Of a stretch of 10,167 nt of DNA, positions 5,079 through 10,167 are shown one piece after another. Position numbers and translations under genes: made by a program. Source of the DNA: Alphaproteobacteria bacterium. GTDB taxonomy: Bacteria > Pseudomonadota > Alphaproteobacteria > UBA828. The stretch lies in the NCBI GenBank assembly GCA_030604165.1, contig JAUVWK010000075.1:1-10167 (forward strand). The letters run 5' to 3'. The notes under the pieces were generated by a model. It was given only the letters and a program-made list of their open reading frames with translations. It did no database searches and was not told the origin of the DNA. The first letter of the stretch is position 1. Each line of letters starts with the position of its first letter.

Positions 5079-7199
5079 TCAGCCGGCGCCGGGCGCGAAG
5101 CGGCTCAGCTCGTCGGCGACGCGGGCGACGACCGCAGCCCAGTCGCCCGGCGCGGGTTGGCGGAACAGCCGCATGGTCGGATACCAGGGGCTGTCCTCGC
5201 GCTCGCGCAAATAGCGCCAGTCGCCGCCGCGCGAGAGCATCACCCAAACCGGGCGCGCCAAGGCGCCGGCGAGATGCGCCATGGCGGTATCGATAGTGAC
5301 GATCAGGTCGAGCGCTGCCATCGCGGCGGCGGCGGCGGCGAAGTCGCCGAGCCTGGGGCTCAGGTCCTGGACCCGCTGGCCCGCCGCATGGCGTTTGAGG
5401 TCGGCCGCGTTGCGCCCCACCTGCAAGCTGTAGAAGGCGATGTCCGGCAGCGCCAAAAGCGGCTCGAGGCGCTGAATCGGGCAAGAGCGCCGCCGATTGA
5501 TCTTGTTCGCCGGGCTTCCGGCCCAGGCGATGCCCACCTTGAGCCGCGCGCCGTCCGGCGCTTTCAGCGCCATCGGCATGGCCGGTTTCGGCAGGTATGG
5601 CGCCGCGGCGGGCAGGGTGTCGAGCGTAACGCCCAGGCGATGCGGCAGGCTCGGCAGCGCCGCGTGGAAATCGAAGGCCGGCGCCTTGCCGCGCCCGGCG
5701 ATGATTTGGCTGATTCCCGGCGCACCCTCCAGCAGCGGCCCGAGCGGCGCCGGGCAGGCGAGCACCACGCGGGCGCCGCGCGCCGCCAGCGCGGGCACGA
5801 AGCGAACGAATTGGATGGTGTCGCCCAGGCCCTGCTCGGCGAGCAGCAGAATGGTCTTGCCATCCAACGGCTCGCCCTTCCAGGCCGGGCCGGGAACGCG
5901 CGCGGTGGCGCCGGCATTGAGCTTGAGGCGCCACTCATATTCGGGCCAGCCGCGCGCATAGTCGCCCGCCGTGAGCCAGGCCAGCGCCCGGTTGAAATGG
6001 GCCTCGGCATAGTCCGGCTCCAGCGCCACGGCGCGCTCGAAGCAGGGCAGCGCCTCGTCGTGGCGGCCGAGCGCGTCCAGCACCGTGCCCAGATTGTTGT
6101 GCGCTTCCGCCAAATCGGGCGCCAGCTTCGTGGCGCGCACGGCGGCCTTGCCGGCCTCCGGGAGGCGGTTCTGAGAGATCAAGGTCACGCTCAAATTGTT
6201 CCAGCTCTGTGCCCGCCCGGGTTCCAGCTCGACCGCCTTCAGGCAATGGGTCGCCGCGTCGGCGTCGTTGCCCTGCTCGCGCAGCAGCTTGCCGAGGTTG
6301 CTGTGCGCGATGGCGAACTCCGGCTCGAGCGTGAGCGCCAGGCGGAAGCAGGACTCCGCCTCGCCCACCGCCCCGCAGGCGAGGAACGCGGCGCCGAGGC
6401 TGTTGCGCGTCGCGGCGTTTTTCGGCTCCAGCGCCGCCGCCGTGCGCAGGATATCGCGGGCGGCGGGCGCGTTGCCTTGGGCGAACAGGGCGTCGCCCAA
6501 GGTTTGCTGAGGCGGCGCGAACTCAGGCGCGAGCGCGATGGCCTGCCGGCAGGCCTCGGCCGCGCCGGCGGCGTCGCCCAGGGCGAGCAGAATCGAGCCT
6601 AGCGTGCCATGGGCCAGCGCGATTTGCGGTGCGCGCGCGACGGCCTCCTTGGCGGCGGCCTCGGCCTCGGCCGCGGCACCGGTATCCAGCAGCGCCAGCG
6701 CCAGATTGACCTGGGCCTCGGCGAAATCCGCGTTTGCCGCGATGGCGCGGCGATAGCTGTCGATCGCCTCCGCCGGCGCGCCGCGCTCGCGCTGGAAGTT
6801 GCCGAGATTGAAATGCGCGGCGGCGAAATCGGGCTTGAGCTCGATGGCGCGCCGATAGTTGGCGAGCGCCTCGTCGACCTTGCCGGCCGCCTGGTAGGCT
6901 CCCGCCAGGTGGCAATAATAGGACGGGTTGTCCGGGCTGGTGGCGATCGCCCGCTGCATCTGCGCCACCGCCTCGCCATGCTGGCCGCGGCGATGGGCGA
7001 TCAGGCCGAGCAGGTGGAGCGCGTCCGACTGCTCCGGCCAGACCCGCAAGACCGCGTTGAGACGCGCCGAGGCGGCCTCCGGGTCGTCCGCCTGAAACAG
7101 CTTCAGGCCGGCCTGGAGGTCGTGGCGCATCCGCTCCAGCGCCGGCTCATCGAGCGTGGGCGCGGCTGTGGGCGCGGCTGTGGGCTGCGATTCGGCCAT
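5079..7199 (-). CDS. TPR-repeat protein with C-terminal GT9-like glycosyltransferase domain
   Basis: This 706-residue protein joins a helical repeat scaffold to a glycosyltransferase-like domain. From about residue 24 to 431 there are twelve units of exactly 34 residues, each with the TPR pattern (for example AAAHFNLGNFQRERGAPAEA, then DSYRRAIAANADF). From about 445 to the end the sequence resembles the ADP-heptosyltransferase (GT9) type of GT-B fold: LLLAEQGLGDTIQFVRFVPA (451-470), LKVGIAWAGSP (553-563) and LIVTIDTAMAHLAGALARP (632-650), the last being the nucleotide-sugar-binding region. No signal peptide is seen, so it is probably cytoplasmic; a role in glycosylating protein or surface polysaccharide is likely for such fusions, but donor and acceptor are unknown. 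A 12-base tandem repeat encodes the PTAAPTAAPT linker near the N-terminus. The start has only a weak AGAGG ten bases upstream. It follows the Tag-like gene with a 106-base gap. Confidence 0.85.
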   Translation of the reverse strand: MAESQPTAAPTAAPTLDEPALERMRHDLQAGLKLFQADDPEAASARLNAVLRVWPEQSDALHLLGLIAHRRGQHGEAVAQMQRAIATSPDNPSYYCHLAGAYQAAGKVDEALANYRRAIELKPDFAAAHFNLGNFQRERGAPAEAIDSYRRAIAANADFAEAQVNLALALLDTGAAAEAEAAAKEAVARAPQIALAHGTLGSILLALGDAAGAAEACRQAIALAPEFAPPQQTLGDALFAQGNAPAARDILRTAAALEPKNAATRNSLGAAFLACGAVGEAESCFRLALTLEPEFAIAHSNLGKLLREQGNDADAATHCLKAVELEPGRAQSWNNLSVTLISQNRLPEAGKAAVRATKLAPDLAEAHNNLGTVLDALGRHDEALPCFERAVALEPDYAEAHFNRALAWLTAGDYARGWPEYEWRLKLNAGATARVPGPAWKGEPLDGKTILLLAEQGLGDTIQFVRFVPALAARGARVVLACPAPLGPLLEGAPGISQIIAGRGKAPAFDFHAALPSLPHRLGVTLDTLPAAAPYLPKPAMPMALKAPDGARLKVGIAWAGSPANKINRRRSCPIQRLEPLLALPDIAFYSLQVGRNAADLKRHAAGQRVQDLSPRLGDFAAAAAAMAALDLIVTIDTAMAHLAGALARPVWVMLSRGGDWRYLREREDSPWYPTMRLFRQPAPGDWAAVVARVADELSRFAPGAG
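7156..7191. repeat. 12-bp tandem repeat in the N-terminal coding region of the TPR protein
   Basis: The unit GTGGGCGCGGCT occurs at 7156-7167 and again at 7168-7179, with a degenerate third copy to 7191. On the coding strand it gives the repeated Ala-Ala-Pro-Thr linker before the first TPR unit. Its length is a multiple of three, so copy-number change would lengthen or shorten the linker without breaking the frame. Confidence 0.8.
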
Positions 7200-7305
7200 G
7201 GGCGCGGTGCCTCTGAGAAATCTCGCGATCCGAGAGCCGCCAGATTAGGTAATGCTGTTTACCGCGAGGTTAACCGGTATCGATTTTGGCCGCCGCCCCT
7301 TGGTG

Positions 7306-7995
7306 TTAATCCACCGAAAGCGCCAGGATCCGGCTGAGGTGCGACAACGGCCGCTGGCTTTCCTCGGCCCAGGCGTTGAACGCCAGCTGCACCTCGGCGC
7401 GGGCGCGCTTGCCCTTGGGCTCGCCGTCATAGGCGCCCCATTGGTTGAGCGCCTTGATCACGTCGGAGGTCAGCACGAAGGTGTCCTTGCCGGCCAGGCG
7501 CAGGAAATAGGGGCCCGACGAGCCGCCCAGCTGGGCGAAGCGCGTTTGCAGCTCACCCCAAAGCCCGACGATATCGGGCGTCGGCCAAGCGGCCAGCCAG
7601 GCGCCGAGGCCGCCGTGCTCATCGGCGATCTCGCAGATGGCGGCGGCGTTGTGGCGCGTCGCCTTGATCTTGCCCCAGTGGCGGATGATGCGGCGCTCTT
7701 CGAGCAAGGCTTCCAGCGCCTCGTCGCTCATCGCCCGCACCCGCTTGGGCGCGAAGCCCATGAACACCTCCTCGAAGTCGGGCCATTTGGCCTGCACCAT
7801 GCTGTGCTTGAGACCGGCGGAAAATACCCGCAGCGACATCAACGAAAGATAGCGGTCGTCGGATTGCGCCTTCAGCGCCTTGGCCGTGGCCGGCTTGGGC
7901 AAGTGCGTCTCCAGCGCGGCCTGGCCGCCGCAGCGCTTCGCCGCCGTCTCGATGATCTTCTTGAAAGGCGTCATGGGCCGATCCCTATGAGTCAT
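7306..7995 (-). CDS. Diverged DNA-3-methyladenine glycosylase I (Tag)-family protein
   Basis: The 229-residue protein belongs by pattern to the Tag family of helix-hairpin-helix base-excision glycosylases, which remove 3-methyladenine from DNA. The best landmark is RRIIRHWGKIKATRHNAAAI (101-120), matching the Tag segment IIRHxGKIxA..NA. FMGFAPKRVRAMSDEALEAL (78-97) also fits. It departs from E. coli Tag in important places: where Tag has LEGQQAGLSW, this protein has SLRVFSAGLKH, so the base-contacting Glu38 and Trp46 are Arg and His. The N- and C-terminal zinc-binding Cys/His residues are also absent. It may be a distinct subfamily with changed specificity. Two starts are plausible: ATG 7995 with AGGAG nine bases upstream, and ATG 7974 with AGGGA seven bases upstream, the latter closer to where similarity begins. 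It is divergent from the amidohydrolase gene at 8054. Confidence 0.75.
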   Translation of the reverse strand: MTHRDRPMTPFKKIIETAAKRCGGQAALETHLPKPATAKALKAQSDDRYLSLMSLRVFSAGLKHSMVQAKWPDFEEVFMGFAPKRVRAMSDEALEALLEERRIIRHWGKIKATRHNAAAICEIADEHGGLGAWLAAWPTPDIVGLWGELQTRFAQLGGSSGPYFLRLAGKDTFVLTSDVIKALNQWGAYDGEPKGKRARAEVQLAFNAWAEESQRPLSHLSRILALSVD

Positions 7996-8053
7996 TAATC
8001 GCCGCTCCTTGGTATAAACTGCGCCGCGCCAGAGCTAAAGGGGAGGAGCGCCC

Positions 8054-9229
8054 ATGCCCGTGATCAACCGCATCGCCGAGTTCCAGGCCGAGATGAGCGC
8101 CTGGCGGCGCGACATCCACGCCCACCCCGAGCTTGGCTTCGAGGAGCAGCGCACCGCCGACCTCGTCGCGCAAACGCTCGCCTCCTTCGGCATCGAAGTG
8201 CAACGCGGCCTGGCGCAGACCGGCGTCGTCGGCACGCTCAAGGGCGCCGCCGGCGCGCGCGCCATCGGCCTGCGCGCCGACATGGATGCCCTGCCCATGC
8301 AGGAGCTCAACGGCTTCGAGCATCGCTCCCGGAACGACGGCCGCATGCACGCCTGCGGCCATGACGGCCACACCGCGATGCTGCTCGGCGCCGCCAAATA
8401 TCTCGCCGAGACGCGGAATTTCGCGGGCACGGTGCATTTCATCTTCCAGCCGGCGGAAGAGGGCCTCGGCGGCGGCCGCGCCATGGTCGAAGAGGGCCTG
8501 TTCGAGCGCTTTCCGGTCGCGGACGTCTATGGCCTGCACAACTGGCCGGGCATGCCGGTCGGCCAGTTCGCGATCCGCCCCGGGCCCATGATGGCGGCGG
8601 CCGACCTCTTCGAAATCGCCATCGTTGGCCATGGCGCGCACGGCGCCATGCCCCATCTCGGCGTCGATCCGGTGGTGGTCGCGGCCGAGATCGTCGGCGC
8701 GTTGCAAAGCATCGTCAGCCGCACCGCCGATGCGCTGGAAGCCGCCGTGGTCTCGGTCACCAAGATCCACGGCGGCGATGCCTTCAACGTGATCCCCGAG
8801 CGCGTCGAGATGGCCGGCACGGTGCGCACCTTCAAGGCCGAGCTGCAAAGCCAGATCGAGCACGCCATGCGGCGCATCGCCGAGGGCGTGGCCGCGGCCC
8901 ATGGCTGCACGGCCGAAGTGCGTTACGAGCGCCAGTTTCCCGCCACGGTCAACGCACCGGCCGAGACCGAGCTCGCGGCCGCAGCCGCGGCCAAGGTGGT
9001 CGGCGCGGACAAGGTCGCGCGCGACCCGGCGCCCTGCATGGGTTCGGAGGATTTCTCCTTCATGCTGCACGCCAAGCCCGGCAGCTACATCTGGATGGGC
9101 AACGGCGCCGGCGAGGGCGGCTGCCACCTGCACAACCCGCGTTACGACTTCAACGACGAGGCGCTGCCGCTGGGCGCGAGCTATTGGGCGACCCTGGTCG
9201 AGAGCCTGTTGCCCAAGGGAGCTTCGTAA
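8054..9229 (+). CDS. M20D family amidohydrolase (hippurate hydrolase/N-acyl-amino-acid deacylase type)
   Basis: The 391-residue enzyme is full length for the M20D amidohydrolases, cytosolic metal-dependent enzymes that cleave N-acyl amino acids such as hippurate or N-acetyl amino acids. Family motifs appear in order: RRDIHAHPELGFEE (18-31), IGLRADMDALPMQE (71-84), MHACGHDGHTAMLLGAAKYL (98-117), FQPAEEG (131-137), YGLHNWPG (159-166) and CMGSEDFSFML (328-338). The last is CHLHNPRYDFND (357-368). Expected metal-binding residues Cys101, His103, Glu135/Glu136, His162 and His360 are all present, so activity is likely intact. The dimerisation domain lies roughly at 180-300. The start has a strong GGGAGGAG at 8041-8048, six bases before the ATG. 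It is divergent from the Tag-like gene (58 bases apart), and the tRNA genes follow. The exact acyl substrate cannot be told; indole-3-acetyl-amino-acid hydrolases share the same fold and motifs. Confidence 0.9.
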   Translation: MPVINRIAEFQAEMSAWRRDIHAHPELGFEEQRTADLVAQTLASFGIEVQRGLAQTGVVGTLKGAAGARAIGLRADMDALPMQELNGFEHRSRNDGRMHACGHDGHTAMLLGAAKYLAETRNFAGTVHFIFQPAEEGLGGGRAMVEEGLFERFPVADVYGLHNWPGMPVGQFAIRPGPMMAAADLFEIAIVGHGAHGAMPHLGVDPVVVAAEIVGALQSIVSRTADALEAAVVSVTKIHGGDAFNVIPERVEMAGTVRTFKAELQSQIEHAMRRIAEGVAAAHGCTAEVRYERQFPATVNAPAETELAAAAAAKVVGADKVARDPAPCMGSEDFSFMLHAKPGSYIWMGNGAGEGGCHLHNPRYDFNDEALPLGASYWATLVESLLPKGAS

Positions 9230-9277
9230 GATTCTTTGTTGCCCAGGGCGGCGCGGGCGGATGGGGCGACGCGGCGC

Positions 9278-9307
9278 TTGACAAGGCGGGCGAAACCCTT
9301 GTTTTCT
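9278..9307 (+). promoter_or_regulatory. Candidate promoter for the tRNA-Leu pair
   Basis: A perfect -35 consensus TTGACA lies at 9278-9283. With a usual 16-18 base spacer the -10 would fall around 9300-9307, where the sequence is TGTTTTCT, a poor match. A GC-rich stretch follows, as is common downstream of stable-RNA promoters. Transcription from here would carry a leader of about 55-60 bases before the first tRNA. ACAAGG (9281-9286) and CCTTGT (9297-9302) can also pair and are followed by T/C residues, so a weak terminator for the amidohydrolase is an alternative reading. Confidence 0.35.
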
Positions 9308-9369
9308 CTCGGCGCCCGGCCGGTCCGGGTGAACGCATTGTTAAGGCGGCATCACCATATTTGGCTCAC

Positions 9370-9456
9370 GCGGCTGTGGCGGAACCGGTAGACGCGCAGC
9401 GTTGAGGGCGCTGTGGGGGAAACCCCGTGGAGGTTCAAGTCCTCTCAGCCGCACCA
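9370..9456 (+). tRNA. tRNA-Leu (anticodon GAG)
   Basis: An 87-base class II tRNA. The acceptor stem GCGGCTG pairs with CAGCCGC, followed by discriminator A and an encoded CCA at 9454-9456. The anticodon stem CAGCG/CGCTG encloses the loop TTGAGGG, giving anticodon GAG, which reads CUC and CUU. The long variable arm (GGGG, loop, CCCC) and the T arm GGAGG-TTCAAGT-CCTCT are clear. The gene starts 140 bases after the amidohydrolase stop. Confidence 0.97.
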
Positions 9457-9483
9457 AATCCCGTGATGCACGCGCTTTCAAAG

Positions 9484-9570
<87 letters not shown>

Positions 9571-9586
9571 AGCCGAAGCAGAAATA

Positions 9587-9672
9587 ACCACCAAGGCACC
9601 AAGGCACCAAGGAAGGATCAGAGGCGCTCCGCGCCTTATTAGTTTTTCTTGGTGCCTTGGTGTCTTGGTGGT
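9587..9672. repeat. 25-bp near-perfect inverted repeat built of short ACCAAGGC-type units
   Basis: The left arm (9587-9611) and right arm (9648-9672) are reverse complements at 24 of 25 positions, separated by 36 bases. Each arm is itself made of about three copies of a short unit (CACCAAGG on the left, CTTGGTG on the right). A smaller 6-bp hairpin sits in the loop. No transposase or coding sequence is associated. It lies directly after the second tRNA-Leu and may be a dispersed hairpin element, a strong transcription barrier, or both. Confidence 0.85.
9622..9647 (+). terminator. Candidate terminator for the tRNA-Leu transcript, inside the inverted repeat
   Basis: AGGCGC (9622-9627) pairs perfectly with GCGCCT (9631-9636) across a TCC loop. 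It is followed by TATTAG and five T residues (9643-9647), 52 bases after the second tRNA. The spacing between stem and T run is longer than ideal, so this is tentative. Confidence 0.4.
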
Positions 9673-9781
9673 GTTTCTTCTTGCCGCCCCAACCCGGCCC
9701 TCACCCTCGACAAGGCGGCCGGCTTAGGGCACAAGAGGCGGCGGCAAAACAACAAGCAATGCAGGCGCGGACGGGCGGGAG

Positions 9782-10167
9782 ATGGCGGCCTATCTTTGCG
9801 GCATCGATATCGGCGGCACCTTCACCGACTGCGTGATCGTGGACGAAAGCGGGCGCGTGGTCACCGCCAAGGCGCCCTCGACGCCGGCCGATTTCGCCGA
9901 AGGCATGATGGCCGCGCTCGAGGCCGCGGCCAGCGAGCTCGGCCTGACGGCCGACGCGCTTTGCCGCGAAATCGCCTTGCTCTGTCATGGCACCACGGTC
10001 GGCACCAACGCGATCATCCAGAAGAAGGGCGCGCGCATCGGCCTGATCACCACCAAGGGCCACAACGACGTGATCCACATCATGCGCGGCTCGCGCGGGC
10101 TCACCGGGCGCGATATCCGCCTGGTGGTGCACTTCCCGGAAAGCAGCAAGCCCGAGCCCATCGTGCC
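9782..10167 (+). CDS. Hydantoinase A/oxoprolinase family protein, partial (N-terminal 128 residues)
   Basis: The frame opens at ATG 9782 and runs off the right edge. Its start, MAAYLCGIDIGGTFTDCVIV, is the characteristic nucleotide-binding opening (DIGGTFTD) of the hydantoinase A/5-oxoprolinase family. LLCHGTTVGTNAII (66-79), ARIGLITTKGHNDVI (83-97) and RGSRGLTGRDIR (101-112) match as well. Members are ATP-dependent subunits that open hydantoin or 5-oxoproline rings, or activate acetone or acetophenone in carboxylases, normally with a HyuB-type partner encoded next to them. That partner would lie beyond the window. The ribosome-binding site is poor: GGGAG directly abuts the ATG, with GGACGGG slightly further upstream. 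The exact substrate cannot be assigned from the N-terminal part alone. Confidence 0.85.
   Translation, partial: MAAYLCGIDIGGTFTDCVIVDESGRVVTAKAPSTPADFAEGMMAALEAAASELGLTADALCREIALLCHGTTVGTNAIIQKKGARIGLITTKGHNDVIHIMRGSRGLTGRDIRLVVHFPESSKPEPIV

Noticed and set aside
5157..6602. Long open frame of 481 codons on the plus strand
   Set aside because: It is antisense to the well-supported TPR-glycosyltransferase gene, is Arg/Gly-rich in the manner of GC-rich shadow frames, and shows no recognisable domain.
7985..9133. Open frame of 382 codons on the minus strand
   Set aside because: It is antisense to the M20 amidohydrolase, whose motifs and ribosome-binding site are clear; the composition is that of a shadow frame.
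9587..9672. CRISPR array suggested by repeated CACCAAGG units
   Set aside because: The units are about 8-9 bases, adjacent without spacers, and arranged as an inverted pair; no cas genes are present.

Overview
The window reads as a stretch of chromosome from a high-GC alphaproteobacterium, probably free-living. The grounds are strongly GC-biased codon use, tRNA genes that encode their own CCA ends, and genes of types common in that class (PuuE-type allantoinase, hydantoinase/oxoprolinase subunit, an M20 amidohydrolase, a TPR-glycosyltransferase fusion). The class assignment is an inference from composition and gene types; no phylogenetic marker is present. The standard genetic code applies: Trp is TGG throughout, and several intact genes end at TGA.

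Layout. Bases 1-343 (minus) hold the N-terminal part of a secreted DUF302 protein cut by the window edge. Divergent from it is a small HxD...H oxygenase-like protein (488-1129, plus). Convergent to that is a minus-strand purine-catabolic pair: puuE allantoinase (1146-2060), preceded by an allA-like ureidoglycolate lyase gene (2090-2581). The allA frame is recognisable to its end but is interrupted by two in-frame TGA codons. Divergent from allA is a DehI-family protein (2660-3544, plus), which converges on a fumarylacetoacetase-fold hydratase (3560-4360, minus). Divergent from that is a RidA-family deaminase (4528-4920, plus), followed by a likely terminator.

From 5079 to 7995 (minus) come a 706-residue protein with twelve TPR units and a GT9-like glycosyltransferase domain, and upstream of it a diverged 3-methyladenine glycosylase I (Tag)-family protein. 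Divergent from Tag is an M20D amidohydrolase (8054-9229, plus). It is followed by two tandem leucine tRNAs (anticodons GAG and CAG), a long near-perfect inverted repeat (9587-9672), and the start of a hydantoinase A/oxoprolinase-type subunit (9782 to the window end).

Theme. Several genes act on small nitrogen-containing or carboxylic metabolites: allantoin, ureidoglycolate, enamine/imine intermediates, 2-hydroxy-dienoates, possibly haloacids, N-acyl amino acids and hydantoin-like rings. This suggests a catabolic neighbourhood, but the genes are mostly in separate short transcription units, so a single pathway is not demonstrated. I see no clear sign of a new defence or mobile system. The most unusual item is the doubly TGA-interrupted allA. 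Next are the Tag homologue lacking expected active-site residues and the hairpin repeat after the tRNAs.
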